A stretch of 64,000 nt of DNA from Trichomonas vaginalis G3 (GCF_026262505.1 NC_067206.1:32131896-32195895); one strand, 5' to 3'. Counted from the first letter of the stretch, positions 1 through 11,086 are shown. Translations and numbers: made by a program. The notes: a model not told the origin generated them from the letters alone.

Positions 1-403
1 TGCATATTATTATATAACTAGCATATTTACAAATTTTAGTGCTTTCAAAAATTTAATCCTCCTCCTCTCAATAAACGTACATCCGGGTGGCCTGTTTTTT
101 GCAAAAAATAAAATTTCATTTTTTATGCTTAAAAAGTCAGAATTTTTATTTGCTTCTGGGATATATGATGGCTATATCAGATACCCATTCTTTTTGATAC
201 TCAACATTAAACATAAAACTTAGCCGTTAAGGCTCTTCTGAAAATATTTTTTTTCCGAAAAATTTTCGAAAAAATCAAAAAATTTAAAATATAGATCCAA
301 GGTGATGTGATTTTTGCATCCCTGGGATGGACGATACACCCAAAGTGTCACCTTTTTGGGATAACATGAATTTTAAATATCATGAGAGTTCTGCAAACCA
401 TAT

Positions 404-1304
404 GCACAATATCTATTCAGCCTGACTTCTTGTATATATGAGTTAGACTTCTTAAATATTGTGCTTGGGGCGATATAAGCATTTCCGAGATTACCATCGT
501 GCTCTATAGTATGCTACTTCTCCCTAGTTCTAGCTCAGTTCCAAGGATATTGGCGTTCAAGGATTTGGCAAGGTCCTTCCGAAGTCTCTCATTCGATGAG
601 AGATTTCGGAAGAATCTTGCCTTAAAGTACTCCAACTCTTGTTCTTTTGTTCCTAAATAGTGAGAAAAGTTATTTGACTACTTAAGGTAGAGATTATCCG
701 AGGTCCCTCATTTGATGAGAGGCCTCGGATAATCTCTGCCTTAAAATTGTACACTTGTAGTCCATGAGAGTGTAAGTATACATTGATAGGACAGCTTTCT
801 TCTGAAGTCTTAGATTTGATGAGAACCTCAGAAGAAAACTGTCCTATTTTATAGTAAAAGGAGTTTCAGGAGCTCCAAAGCTCCCTTTCGTAAGGATTAG
901 AAGCTTTGGAGCTCCTGGTTCGTAGATGTGTTTCGCATCTTTCATCAGCAAAGGACATTTACCATCTGGGACTCTGTTGATGGTGACTCAGGAGCTCCAA
1001 AGCTCCCTTTAGTAAGGATTAGAAGCTTTGAAGCTCCTGGTTCGTAGACGTGTTTCGCATCTTTCATCAGAAGAGGCCCAAATGGTAAATAGCCTCTGCT
1101 GATGAGCTTCAGGAGCTCCAAGGCTCCCTCTTGTAACGATTAGGAGCTTTGTAGCTCCTGAAGGTAAGGTAGGATTGCTCTGATTTCTAATCAGTAGATG
1201 CCATGCCTCATTATGAACTCTACTGACAAGAGATCAAGAGCTCCAAGGACTCCCTTTTTAGTTAGTGGCGTTCTCACCATTTAGTAGGATTGCTGATCCT
1301 ACTA
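404..1304. repeat. Left-flank array of DNA hairpins
   Basis: About nine consecutive imperfect palindromes of 25-63 bp lie here: 404-464, 567-621, 682-744, 786-846, 867-917, 989-1038, 1065-1104, 1110-1160 and 1282-1304. Three of them (867, 989, 1110) share the arm CAGGAGCTCCAAAGCTCCCT and its near-complement. No gene is visible in 1..1386. The first 400 bases are AT-rich without clear structure. The arrangement resembles the palindrome arrays at 28799, 48637 and 58506, but I found no matching terminal repeats, so its element boundaries are unknown. Confidence 0.75.
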
Positions 1305-1572
1305 ATGAAGTGATCACTTAGTATACGTTTTGAATAAATTGAATTTTTTTAGAATTTAGTATTTTTAGTTAGTATACATATCTTGGGTACGGAGGCACTG
1401 CGTTCCACCTTACCCAATACTTGTGAATTTGATACTTTACAAAACCGCTAACGTATATTTTACAACACGAACGCAAAAACTAACTTAACCTTAAATATTT
1501 ACAAAGCCACCAACCACTTCACCTCACTAACGTTTTCACTAACGACTTTACTACTGTAAAAGATAAACGTTC

Positions 1573-1899
1573 TCATTTACAAAAGTATTGCAACTCTTCC
1601 CATTGCTTTGCTTCACACAACAGTTCATATTCTTCACTATCGCTGCTGTCACTCCAATCGTCAGAGTCAAAGTCACTGTCAAAATAAATGTTAGTAAGTT
1701 TTGACAAAGCTAATGAAACACGCTTACCGTCTGTATCTATTGCTTTTATATATCTCCCATTATGTTTGTTGTCGTAAACGCTCAAACTAACTTTACCCTT
1801 TCTCCCTCGTATCTGATAGAATGTATTTTCACGAGGAACGAAGAACAAGTTCTTGAACTCATGACCGTTGTAGTTTGTTATCTCAATAGTTTTCGTCAT
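1573..1899 (-). CDS. Maverick left-terminal small domain protein
   Basis: 108 residues, no recognised family. Residues 8-70 form a compact domain with the pattern F-F-V-P-x-x-N-x-F-Y ... Y-I-x-x-x-D-x-x-G-K-R-x-S-L-x-L-S-K-L. The same pattern occurs in the right-terminal gene (24432..24714) and in the C-terminal part of the HNH endonuclease (6098..6665). The last 35 residues are very acidic (DSDFDSDDWSDSSDSEE). The pattern of short strands ending in an isk(L/F) helix recalls NUMOD-type DNA-binding modules, which is inference only. An Inr-like TCATTTA lies about 30 bases upstream of the ATG. The open frame looks whole. Confidence 0.8.
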   Translation of the reverse strand: MTKTIEITNYNGHEFKNLFFVPRENTFYQIRGRKGKVSLSVYDNKHNGRYIKAIDTDGKRVSLALSKLTNIYFDSDFDSDDWSDSSDSEEYELLCEAKQWEELQYFCK

Positions 1900-2023
1900 T
1901 TATATAAAAATAAAATAAAAAATAAATGATATCACCACCCTCACACGTATGAAAACATAGCACAAAAATAAATTTAGGGTAGATGGGTATATCTAACCCG
2001 ATTTCTAACCTCATTTCTACCCT
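1900..2023 (-). promoter_or_regulatory. Promoter region and palindrome of the left-terminal gene
   Basis: Read on the minus strand, a 48-bp imperfect palindrome with GGTTAGAT-like core (1976-2023) is followed by CACACGTATGAAA-type sequence, an Inr-like TCATTTA and a T-rich leader ending in TATAA before the ATG. The same block is present in inverted orientation at the other end of the element (24285..24431). TCAYW initiators close to the ATG are the established T. vaginalis core promoter; its use here is inference. Confidence 0.6.
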
Positions 2024-2038
2024 GTTGAATTCATTGCT

Positions 2039-2275
2039 TTACAACTCTCTTCCTTTCTCCAACTCTTCTAGCTTTTTCTTAAGTTCAGCAATGTTGTCTT
2101 CATGAAGTTTAATCTTTCTCAAAATTCCTTCTTTATCTAATGGTTGCTTTATCTTTCTAAACTGAACTCTATCATCCTTCATAGTATGAATGTAAAAACC
2201 TTCTGGAACCGCTCCTGATTTAATGTATTCTACCAAAAACTTTTGTTTCATTGCTTCAGTGACTTTATTTGTCAT
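2039..2275 (-). CDS. Small coiled-coil protein of the Maverick
   Basis: 78 residues from the first ATG. The N-terminal half (MTNKVTEAMKQKFLVEYIKSG) looks like a small folded segment. The C-terminal half (KLHEDNIAELKKKLEELEKG) is a textbook amphipathic heptad coil, so the protein probably oligomerises. No known family. Its last codons overlap the conserved inner block of the inverted repeat. The leader is rich in TTTTTATTT. A further upstream start would need TTG and is not preferred. Confidence 0.65.
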   Translation of the reverse strand: MTNKVTEAMKQKFLVEYIKSGAVPEGFYIHTMKDDRVQFRKIKQPLDKEGILRKIKLHEDNIAELKKKLEELEKGREL

Positions 2276-2323
2276 TTCAATCAAATAAAAATTTTAATAT
2301 TAAATAAAAATAACGTTATTTTT

Positions 2324-2794
2324 TCAGTAAGGAAACGCAGGAGTTTTACGATTTATTTGAGGAGTAGGTTCTGGTTTAAATGTTGGAGTCGGTTTTGGAG
2401 TTGACTTTTGAACAGGAGTTTGTACTTTCATAGGTTCAGGAGTCATTGAAGGTGTTGTTTGTGAAGGTGTTGGTTTTGATGTTGGTTTTGGCGAAGGTGT
2501 CGGAGTTTGTTTAACTTCAGCTACTTCAGTATTATTTACAACATTTGCTTTATTTCTTTTCAACATCATAACTGCTCCTGCTGTAGCTAGCAAACCTAGT
2601 GGGAGACCATATTTTATATAAGGACTTGACCAAATGCTATTTTTGACAGGAGCTGGTGGAACACCTAACCTTGGTGAGACTGCTCTTTGCCATTGTGCAG
2701 CTTGTAAGAAATATTCAATAGGTGCTCCATAATCGTTTGGTAAAGTTTGTTTCACAGATGGTGAAGGGTCACGAGAGATTGATGAAGAACTCAT
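2324..2794 (-). CDS. Membrane-anchored Pro/Thr-rich protein of the Maverick
   Basis: 156 residues with a Ser-rich start, one hydrophobic segment at about 59-78 (KYGLPLGLLATAGAVMML), then a basic stop (KRNK) and a 60-residue tail of P-T-P-K-P repeats. This is the layout of a single-pass membrane protein with a stalk-like, possibly phosphorylated or glycosylated, tail. It lies directly downstream of the capsid gene on the same strand with 30 bases between them, which suggests a virion or virion-membrane role. No homologue recognised. The frame is open in both copies. Confidence 0.75.
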   Translation of the reverse strand: MSSSSISRDPSPSVKQTLPNDYGAPIEYFLQAAQWQRAVSPRLGVPPAPVKNSIWSSPYIKYGLPLGLLATAGAVMMLKRNKANVVNNTEVAEVKQTPTPSPKPTSKPTPSQTTPSMTPEPMKVQTPVQKSTPKPTPTFKPEPTPQINRKTPAFPY

Positions 2795-2824
2795 TTATAA
2801 GCTTTAAAAATAAACGTTCATCCT

Positions 2825-4400
2825 TTATTCCTCACTGTCGTCCGCAGCTAAGTTATAGTCATCTAATCTTATTATTGGGATTCCATTAGCACGCACCTGA
2901 ATGGCAAAGCAACAATCCCTCATAAATCCAATAAGTGGCTTTGGTACATTTTCAGTTGCTAGTTCAATATGTCCTTTAACAGACAATTTGTATGTTATTG
3001 GAGCAGTAGATGTTTGACCCTGCATGAAGCAAAAGTCCACTTCTGTTGGAAAACCACATAAGAAATGTGTGTTGTCATAGCTATCCCATTTATGTTCCAC
3101 ACTACCATCATCCACCAATGACCTCATAACATCTTCATTAAATCCTATCATATCATTGTTTGTATTGCAAGCGTTCGCAACCATTTCATAAAATACAGGT
3201 CCATATGATTTTTCAGGTTCTGCAGGCATATTTCCATAAGCTCCCATGGAAAGCTGAAGATATTTAAACTTAGGGTTCTCAAAATTAACATAATAGTTGT
3301 CTTTCTTTCTAAATAGTGCCCAAATACTTTTAACATTAATAGGCGTATAAGCTGCTGTAAATGTTGCACTTGAACTATCTGTATTCTTTGAGAATGAACC
3401 GTCCATAGGAATCCAATCCATAACTTTAACAGGAAAACATAAAGCCTCGTTTGTATAATGTTCTACAAGTTCTGTATAAATGTTAGGGTCTAAAGAGAAT
3501 GACTTTGGATGAATAAAACATTCATTAAAATCCATCTTTGTTCGAAATAGTTGCTGGGTTACAGTTGTAATAGTAACTGTTCCACTAGCTTCTACTGCCT
3601 TCGTTATCATAGTGAATGGTTCATTCCATGGAACAAATTTATTTGTCGGTGGATTTGAATCTGGAGCAAATGCAACTTTAAGAGTTGGATTGAAAGCAAT
3701 GATATCATTTACAGATATAGATGTGCATTGTAAGGCGTCGCTACTGAACTTTACTTTAAGCTGAATGTTTCCTGCAAAAGCTGGAATAAATCGAATAGCT
3801 TCTAATGGAAGGAATCTTCTAACAGGAATTCTTAAACGAAGCTTAAAATCAAATGATTTTCCTGCTGTAATTGGACCACTAACAATTTGTCCTGTTCTGC
3901 ATGTTCCCGAATGACTCCATACATCTTCATGTCGAGTCTTTGAGAAAACATCTACTTTCTTTATTTGTTCGGTAGTTTGTGAGTTTGAAGTTATATATGC
4001 TTCTTCTCTTGCGTTGTCTTGAGAATATACGATACGACCATTTGCAAGGATTTGATATCCAGCAACTGCATAGAAAGCGTCATCGAAACCAATCCAAAAT
4101 CCTGGTGGGTTTGTTTTATTGGAACCTGAACCAATTTCTTTATCTACAATAAATTGACCTTCCATTTTATACGTAATGAATGTATTGTAAAGGTCCAACA
4201 TATTTTCACCAGGAGGTGAGAGATTGAATGTTACCCATGTGTTATCTTTAGCAGTTCCAGGTTGTGATGGAATCTTTGCATCAGAATATTTTCTATTAGT
4301 GTCACCAATTTGAACTGCATTGTCTATGATATCGAAATATGAGCGAATCTGATGAATATGCCTCTGCTGGAGTAAATTCGTTTAGCTGTTCGTTCTGCAT
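2825..4400 (-). pseudogene. Major capsid protein (double jelly-roll type), Maverick
   Basis: About 525 codons. The strand-rich sequence contains the block GKSFDFKLRLRIPVRRFLPL followed by a beta-rich core and a C-terminal strand run (YKLSVKGHIELATENVPKP), the kind of pattern seen in Polinton/PLV major capsid proteins. Length, position upstream of the membrane protein, and a packaging ATPase and penton-like gene in the same element support the call. The assignment rests on pattern and context rather than on a computed match. This copy is broken (about one break). Confidence 0.7.
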
Positions 4401-4427
4401 GTATTTACTTCAGATAAAAATATCTAT

Positions 4428-4862
4428 TTACTTCATTATTCTCACTCTTCTTCTTGGAATTCGTGGTGGAAGTTGTTTCTTGACATTTTCAATGAACTGT
4501 ACATTCTCTTTTGTCTCAACTTCTTTCACTGGCGGGTCAGGATTCTTTGACTCGGTTTGTTTTTCAATGAAATTCACGAAACTTTGCAATAAGCTCTTGG
4601 TTCGTTATTGAAAGTACATCTGGCTTCTTTTCTTCTGGTTCTATTGACTTTTCAGTTTGAACAGAAGGTTTTATATGGGCTTCGTGGACTTCACCCTGCC
4701 ATACACCTTAATGTTGTCGCTCTCTGCATTCGCTAATGGAACCTTTCTTTTTCTTACGTATATTTTACCATCTTTACTCTGACTTACGTAATAGAAAGGA
4801 TGTTGTATTCCTCTTGCGTCATTTAATATAATAGACTCTCGCTCTGATTTTGACAAGCTCAT
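4428..4862 (-). pseudogene. Basic-tailed unknown protein of the Maverick
   Basis: About 144 codons. The N-terminal ~50 residues form a small strand-rich domain (GIQHPFYYVSQSKDGKIYVRKRKVPL). A charged middle follows, and the C-terminus is a strongly basic peptide (LPPRMPRRRVRIMK). A basic tail next to the capsid gene would suit a DNA- or capsid-binding minor virion protein, but nothing in the sequence proves it. It is co-directional with the capsid gene, 28 bases away. This copy is broken (about two breaks). Confidence 0.6.
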
Positions 4863-4906
4863 TTTACATCGGTTAAAGTTTTAATTTGTTTTTTATCTGC
4901 AGTCAA

Positions 4907-5167
4907 ATGACTCAGACAAGCCCTACGGACAAGACCCAAGGGGTCATAGATGTTGAAGCATTGAAGAAAGAAATTCGTGAGCAAATTTTATCCGAACTGA
5001 AGGAACAAAAACAAGAACAAAAGCCAGAGAGACCAAAGAGAAAAACTTAGTGAAAAACAACTTGCTGCATTAGCTGCTGGAAGCAGAAGAACCCACGTTT
5101 GCTGGCGAAGAAAGCTAGAGAAGAAGCTGAAGCAAAAGCTAAAGAAGCTGAAGCAAAGAAAGAGTAA
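4907..5167 (+). pseudogene. Small Lys/Glu-rich helical protein of the Maverick
   Basis: About 86 codons. A Thr-rich start, an EALKKEIREQILSELKEQ helix, a basic stretch (KPERPKRKLSEKQLAALAAG) and an EAEAKAKEAEAKKE coil. It is transcribed divergently from the basic-tailed gene, with 44 bases between the two start codons. It has the composition of a small nucleic-acid-binding or scaffold protein; function unknown. This copy is broken (about two breaks). Confidence 0.6.
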
Positions 5168-5190
5168 ATGGTTTATTTTATCCGAATTAA

Positions 5191-6047
5191 ATGTATAGAC
5201 AAATACCTTTATCTGTTGCGTTCAGTAGTGAAAACCCTGACGTCAAAATAAAGGGGAACAGAGTAACGTTTAAGTTTCCAACAGACTGGATTGTGAACAT
5301 AAATGAAGAGAAGTACATTGGCATAACAAATATGTATATAACACGTGCTTTCAGAAAGGTTGACTTTATACTTCAAGTCGAGATAGAAAATGACGAACAG
5401 TCTTTAAGCGCCCAAAACATTCACATATACAAATACTTTAAAGACGATACAACATTGCAACAATGTATGATTTCATTTAATGAGATGTTCGAGAAAAAGT
5501 TCAACATTGAAGTACAAACTTTACAGCCTTTACGTGAGTTTCTTGCACAACTGAAAGAAGAAGGTAGTCAGCCACAACTTATAGACTTTCATTATGAATT
5601 TAATGAAAATGAAGATGGAACACATGACTGTCAGTTTGTTGTATTCTCACCATTCAATGAAGTCGCTAAAGAGAAAGAAAATCCATTACGTATAAGATTT
5701 CAAAATCTCTGAACCAAGTGATGATTTCAAGAATGTTTTCAATTATGATGCAATGCTTCCGAGGAAAAATGAATTTTCAAAGATTGTAACACCTGGCATT
5801 TGGGATAGAAAGCAAGCTATATTATATTCAAACTTAAGTAAGGGAGTTGAAAATGAGTTCATTGGTCATACAAGAACTTCACCACTTCCTAACCCTAAAT
5901 ACTATAAATTAAGGCTTCAATCGTGAGTTTTGGATAGACATGTTCTCCACTCATGACCATAACTGCCCAGTGTTCTTACCTCCAGACCATAAGGACTGTC
6001 TCTACATTGAAGCACAACTCTTAAATTCTACAATAGCTGTATTGTAA
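5191..6047 (+). pseudogene. Structural-type (strand-rich) protein of the Maverick
   Basis: About 285 codons. It starts MYRQIPLSVAFSSENPDVK and is predominantly beta-strand pattern throughout, ending in LYIEAQLLNSTIAVL. It is the first of three plus-strand proteins of 250-320 residues with this character (others at 19677 and 22637), making it a candidate minor capsid or virion component. The leader contains TTTATTTTATCC 15 bases before the ATG. No family recognised with certainty. Broken in this copy (about two breaks). Confidence 0.5.
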
Positions 6048-6097
6048 AATCTACGCTAATTTTATTTTTTTCTGAAAATTTTATTTGAGTGAAAGGC

Positions 6098-6665
6098 ATG
6101 GAAGGTGAAGGACATTGGCAAACACTCGAACATGACAATGACTATGAAATCTTTTCAGAGTACCCTTATCCAATTAGACGTATAAGCAATAAAAGAGTTG
6201 TTAAGTGAGTTTGACCAAGGAGATGGTTATATTTGTGTAAATTTAAACACAAACACAAGCTGATGAAACATAGAATAGTTGCAGAAACTTTCATTCGAAC
6301 CCTGAAGGACTTCGTGAAGTAGACCATATAAACAGAGACAGAGGAGACTTTCATATCTCGAACTTAAGATGGACGACAAGAAGAGAAAACATGAAAATAT
6401 TTCTGGTTCAAATGGCTATTGGTTTGACATTGTTGACTCTCTTCCTGAAGACGCTGTTGAAATTATACAATACTCATATCACACGTTAGAGAACTACTAC
6501 TATGTCCCAAGTGAAGATGCCTTTTACTATTTCATGGGAACTCAATACAGACGAATGAATGTCTTAAGACAGTATAACAAAGATTATATAAACATTACAG
6601 ATGTAGAAGGAAGAAGAACAAAGCTGTCTATTGCAAAGTTTAAGAGAGACAATGGTTATACATAA
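6098..6665 (+). pseudogene. NUMOD4/HNH homing-type endonuclease with terminal-type domain
   Basis: The N-terminal part has the NUMOD4 pattern (W-x-T-L ... YEIFSEYPYPIRRISNKRVV ... GYICVNLN). It is followed by an HNH nuclease core, KHRIVAETFIPNPEGLREVD then HINRDRGDFHISNLRW, with the His-Asp and His-Asn pairs expected for HNH_3. After the linker comes a domain (YYYVPSEDAFYYF ... ITDVEGRRTKLSIAKFKR) shared with the two terminal genes of the element. Such nucleases cut DNA at specific sites and often spread themselves. Here the gene sits free between the structural gene and the polymerase. Broken in this copy (several breaks). Confidence 0.8.
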
Positions 6666-6733
6666 ATGACAAAAATATATGACCTCATTATTTTTATCAC
6701 GAATGACCTCATTGCTGACAAAAATAAATGACC

Positions 6734-9700
6734 TCAGAACTTCAACTTACGAATAAAGCTTGTTTTAGTCGTTATTGAGAAGTTAAACTTTTCAGCAAAG
6801 CAAGGTGTAGCAGACTTACATAAGTCAAATCCAATCTCTTGACCGTCATAAAGTGCTTTGTAAAGTTTCATTAAACTGAACTCAGAGTCTTTGTCATATG
6901 TTCCAACAGGTATGTGAATGTTCTTATCTTCATTGTAATAGCATTGTATAGCTTCAGGAAACATTTCATTGCTGTTAAAGCAAGGACGTCTTGTTTGACA
7001 CCTTTGCAACGTGCATGGAATGCAACTTCATTTAAATCGTTAGTGAGTAAGTCTATGTAGTCTTCTTTCCACAAAATATTGACTTGTATGCTAAACTTTG
7101 TTTTCCAGGTGTTATTTCTGCGAAGTCAGAATGAAATTGACCAAGGTTCTTTCCTATAAGTTCGCGACCGTATCTCTTCTTAAACTCTGCTGCAAGCTTT
7201 GGTATGTCTTCATTGAAAATATGCATGCTATCACAGTCCTGGTAAAGATTTGAAGTCCCATATCTTCTGCAGTACAGAATACTTCATTCATAATACGTTT
7301 TGACATAGATAGAATATTAACACCAAGTGGACAGAAGTTAAAGTGTCTGCAAATGCTTTTCGTTAGCTTGAAAATAGTTTTATCTGAACCATCCAAACCT
7401 TCGAACTTCACTATATGGTTGTAGTTTCTGATGGCATATCTTATAGCATCTTTGTCATTTACTATGGTTATTTTTGACTCAATAGGAGATAGAATAGTTT
7501 TGCCATAAATACTGTTCAGAATGAGCTTTATATTTTCTTGCAAAGGATTTCCTTCTTTCTTATACTTTAACCTTAACTCAAACAACTTCTTTACTTCATC
7601 TCTTATTCTAATATCTCTGTTTCCATCGTAATAGTATCCTTGCAACACTTCACATTTGACACCTTGATATTTTATGAGGTCTTGTAATGTTATATGGTCA
7701 ACATACATTAAACAGCAAGTGTTTGAACTTCTGGGAACGTTAAGTTCTGGATTTAGTTCAGGGTCACAAACTATTAAAGGAAAGTGTCTATGTATTCCAA
7801 TCTCTTTATCTTAATGAGAACAAAGAAGCCAGACATAAACTTTTCACCAATGGGTTCCTTTTGGTCGTCATCGAATAAATGTCTCATGAGATACTCTGTG
7901 CTTAACATTTCTTTCTTCATAACCTTTGGAATACCTTCTAAAGTATAAAGTCTTGCTATAGCTGATGGATATAATGAAACAGCGTCGAAATCAGCAACAA
8001 TGAGTTTCTCTTTACTCTTTTGTTTAATGTTATCTGACAACATACATCTTCCACCTTGAATGCATCTCGAAATAAACTCTCTTGGTTTATTGAGAGGTCA
8101 TATAAATTTCCATTCGGGAAGTACACTCTGTTCTCAAATAATTTGTTAGCAATTGAACAAATACTAACGTAGTCATAAACGTTTAAATCAAATTCTTTCA
8201 ATATGTCATTGCGGAACTTAACAAAACCTTCTCTTAAAATTCTTACATCTTGTTTGCAATAAAATGTGCTATACTTTTCTAAGTCGAAGTGGTTTTCATC
8301 TATTCTGCAACCTTTGATGGAATCTATGTTTTTCATGAACATATCCGCATCCCGGATAAACTTACATGCTTCAAAAATGACACCAGTTCTGTTGTCATTT
8401 GCTAACAAAACACTGCTGTAGTAGTTGTATGGAAATACTTCTTTCGGTCCTGTTTGTAAGTTAAACATAGCAGGAAATAGTTTAAGCTTCTTATTTATAA
8501 CACTGTAAGAGTCTTTTATAATAATTGCCCTTCCTTTATATAAGCCAGTTATTTGCATTGTTCGTGAACCTTTAATGATGGGAGTTCCTTTCACTTCTGT
8601 CATGTGTCTTAAGATGAAGTTTATATCATAACTGAGTTATGGAAATATATTAAACTCTTGTCAGGAAGTCGTTCCAAAAATTCTGTTGCACAGTTCTGAC
8701 CCCAAATGCTTTCACTCACTGAACCATCTTCACTGTCATAACAGATGTTAAAAGCTTTATGAAAGCCGTCTGTGCTACACTCAAAGTCAGCAAAGAAAAC
8801 GTGCTCAGGAATGAACTTGCACTTATTTTTATTTACTTCTTTTGACTCGGCTTTCTTCTTCAGTTGTACACAATACTTTGGAGCATATGTCAAATCTTTA
8901 AATGGTGCAAGGTTCTGTTTATATAAGTCAGTCGTATATGTGAAAAGTTCTCCATAAGAAATAGGTTCGAAATATTTGCACTCCCACAATGTTTTCATAA
9001 CATGCCATAACGGTGTTGTTCTATCATAACGAACTACATATTTACCATCTCTCATTGTATAAATCTTCATCTGTTTCTCAATGTTCATTCCACCACACTC
9101 CTTCAAGATTTCTTTGTAATTTCTGACGAAATATGTTGTCATTGGTAATCTTTCATTTAACATGTAATGGTCTTCAACAAGAAGTAAGTCAATAGTTCGA
9201 ATAGTTACATTCTTTTGGTATGTATCTCTTTATCATTATGTCTTGAGTCATTGAAGTAACCAATGGTAACATTAAATGCTATACCTGTTGCATCAGGAAA
9301 TTCTTGTACTTTACTTTGAGGAAAGTCTTAACACGAATGACTTCTCTCATGTGGTCTACCGTCTGCTCATCTACTCCAGCCTGAATGCAAGCATAAACGA
9401 AACAATTGTCTTCTGTCATAAGTGTTGCAGTTCTTTTGTTAAGTTCATTGAAGATTGGTAGCGTTCAAGATTTATAGGTAATGTGCAAAGATACTTCCAG
9501 AAACTGACCGCTTCTCTTCTTATAAAACTTCTTTTCACCATTATCTTTCCAAAAGCTTTCTATAAGTGCTGGGTTTCCTGTTTGCTTAAGAGCTTCCAAA
9601 ATGGCTTTCTGGTCATTTGTCAGTGTGCTTTCATCTCTATATGGTCTCTTTTTGGTTTGCCTTTCTTTACATCTGACATCGTTAAGCCTTTCATATTCTG

Positions 9701-10502
9701 TTAAATCATACATCTTTATTTCAGTAAGATTCTTTATGTTTGTCAAGAAGAAGTCATAGTGCATTTCAACAATACCTGCAGCATTTGCTTCTATCTCTGA
9801 TATAAAGTTCTCCTTCAAGAGCTGATGTAGTAATGTTCCAATATTATTGAGGTTTAACGTAGAACATTCATACTTTCCACCAAGTTTATAACATACCATC
9901 CATCTCTGTTGTGAGTTTATTTTAATTTTCTCTAAGAGTCTCATGAAAACCTTACCGAAATGTTGTGTAAGTAGTCTCTGTTTGGTTCATCAAAGCTTCG
10001 ATGTTAAAGTCAATGAGTCTATTGCCTGACTTCACATTTCTCTTCCTATTCTCTTCATCTTTTCTTTAACCATCTCTCACCTTCTTTTGGTTTGTCGTCA
10101 ATGGAACGAATGACATCGTTAGCTTTGCGAACTTGTTCTATAGCACTTTTAAACATCTCTCTTCTCTTTGTTTCAGTGTGTCGTCTCTCTTTCGTGTTTT
10201 ACCAACGTTTGCATTTGTTATGTCATACATTTCTCTTCTAACTCATGAGAGTACTGAACGTCTATGATATAAGTCAATAGCAACGTCATTTAAAGAAATG
10301 CTCTTGCATGGACTTCGTCCTCGCCGCGTTGCGGCTTTATGAACTCATGAATTCTATCATAACTTATTGCGCACCATTATAGTCTTTAATGAAGTCAGCG
10401 AGTGCTTTTTGTTTGTTGCGTAATGCTTTGCAACATCTATGTTAGCTTCTGTAAGAAGTTGTTTTATTTCCGAGTGTTCTAACTTAGACAACTTCGATAC
10501 AT
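6734..10502 (-). pseudogene. polB: Protein-primed family B DNA polymerase (pPolB)
   Basis: A 3.77-kb footprint (~1255 codons), the largest gene of the element, responsible for protein-primed replication from its ends. Visible motifs: exonuclease I FFADFECSTD, exonuclease III YCKQDVRIL, polymerase motif A FDAVSLYPSA, motif B KLILNSIYGKT and a motif C core with the D-x-D-S pattern. The N-terminal third is a long charged region, followed by a segment with DNCFVYACIQAGV that resembles the cysteine-containing module in front of some Polinton polymerases. This copy is heavily broken (about a dozen breaks). A GC-rich double hairpin (10310..10335) lies inside the frame. Confidence 0.92.
10310..10335. 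repeat. GC-rich mini double hairpin, within polB
   Basis: Two adjacent perfect stem-loops, GGACTTCGTCC and GCCGCGTTGCGGC, two bases apart, in a region that is otherwise about 35 percent GC. On the coding strand it encodes PQRGEDEV in frame. It is the same architecture as 15581, 20661 and 23630. Confidence 0.75.
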
Positions 10503-10597
10503 CTTTAGTAGGAAATAAAAAAAATATATTTTTTGAAAAAAATTAGATTAGATTTTTTTTAAAGTTATTTTTCAAAATAATTTAATATTTTATTTTA

Positions 10598-11068
10598 ATG
10601 AAACACATGCAAGATTGCAAGTTCTTTCATACAATGCTCTCGCTACTGCCATCAAGAATGAGTTCAATGGTGCTTCAAATGTTAATGTTATCTTTAATAA
10701 GAAGTTTGTGAAAGAATCTAAGTTCGGTCAGTATGTCAGACCATTAGCTATCGTCATTGACCGCAAAACGTTATACTTCACAAAGAGTTAGCAGTAGTTT
10801 TGAAACAAAAGAGTTTCTTCGTGAATGTCAAAGATACTCATTATACTGTCATAAAGAACTCTAACATTGACTTCTTCAGTATTGCTTTAAATCTTTCCGA
10901 ACAAGAATATAAGAAGGGTGAAACAAATGTGAAATATTATCCTTCATCTCTGAAGACAATAACGAACAAAGATGTTATACAAAAGTTCTTACCAAAGGTT
11001 GAAGAAGCTTCTATTGACATTGACGAAGAAGTGAAATGGTTGAAGAAATTGACCCTGACGTTATTTGA
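10598..11068 (+). pseudogene. Unknown Maverick protein (~157 codons)
   Basis: It starts MKHMQDCKFFSYNALATAIK. A mixed alpha/beta fold with basic middle and an acidic C-terminus (IDIDEGSEMVEEIDPDVI). The start is 95 bases from that of polB, in divergent orientation, with TTTTATTTTA directly before the ATG. No family recognised. Broken in this copy (a few breaks). Confidence 0.55.
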
Positions 11069-11086
11069 GCAAAAATATATTTTTGG

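Larger units (their letters stand above)
1387..2062. repeat. Left terminal inverted repeat region, first Maverick
   Basis: The outer ~200 bp, starting GTACGG, match the complement of 24690..24887. A second block (1900..2062) matches the complement of 24240..24431 almost perfectly, including the promoter region and the last codons of the inward-lying gene. The gene between the blocks has diverged to paralogue level. The inverted repeat is therefore about 670 bp with a fast-evolving centre, as expected if the two ends exchange sequence during protein-primed replication or recombination. Confidence 0.88.

Noticed and set aside
404-1304. Left hairpin array as a member of the palindrome-array transposon family
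   Set aside because: I could not find the TCTTATATACGAAAA-type ends or subterminal blocks at its borders; kept as an unclassified array.
4339-4611. Plus-strand ORF (MSESDEYASAGVNSF...)
   Set aside because: Antisense to the start of the capsid gene and the basic-tailed gene; not conserved as a unit in the second copy.
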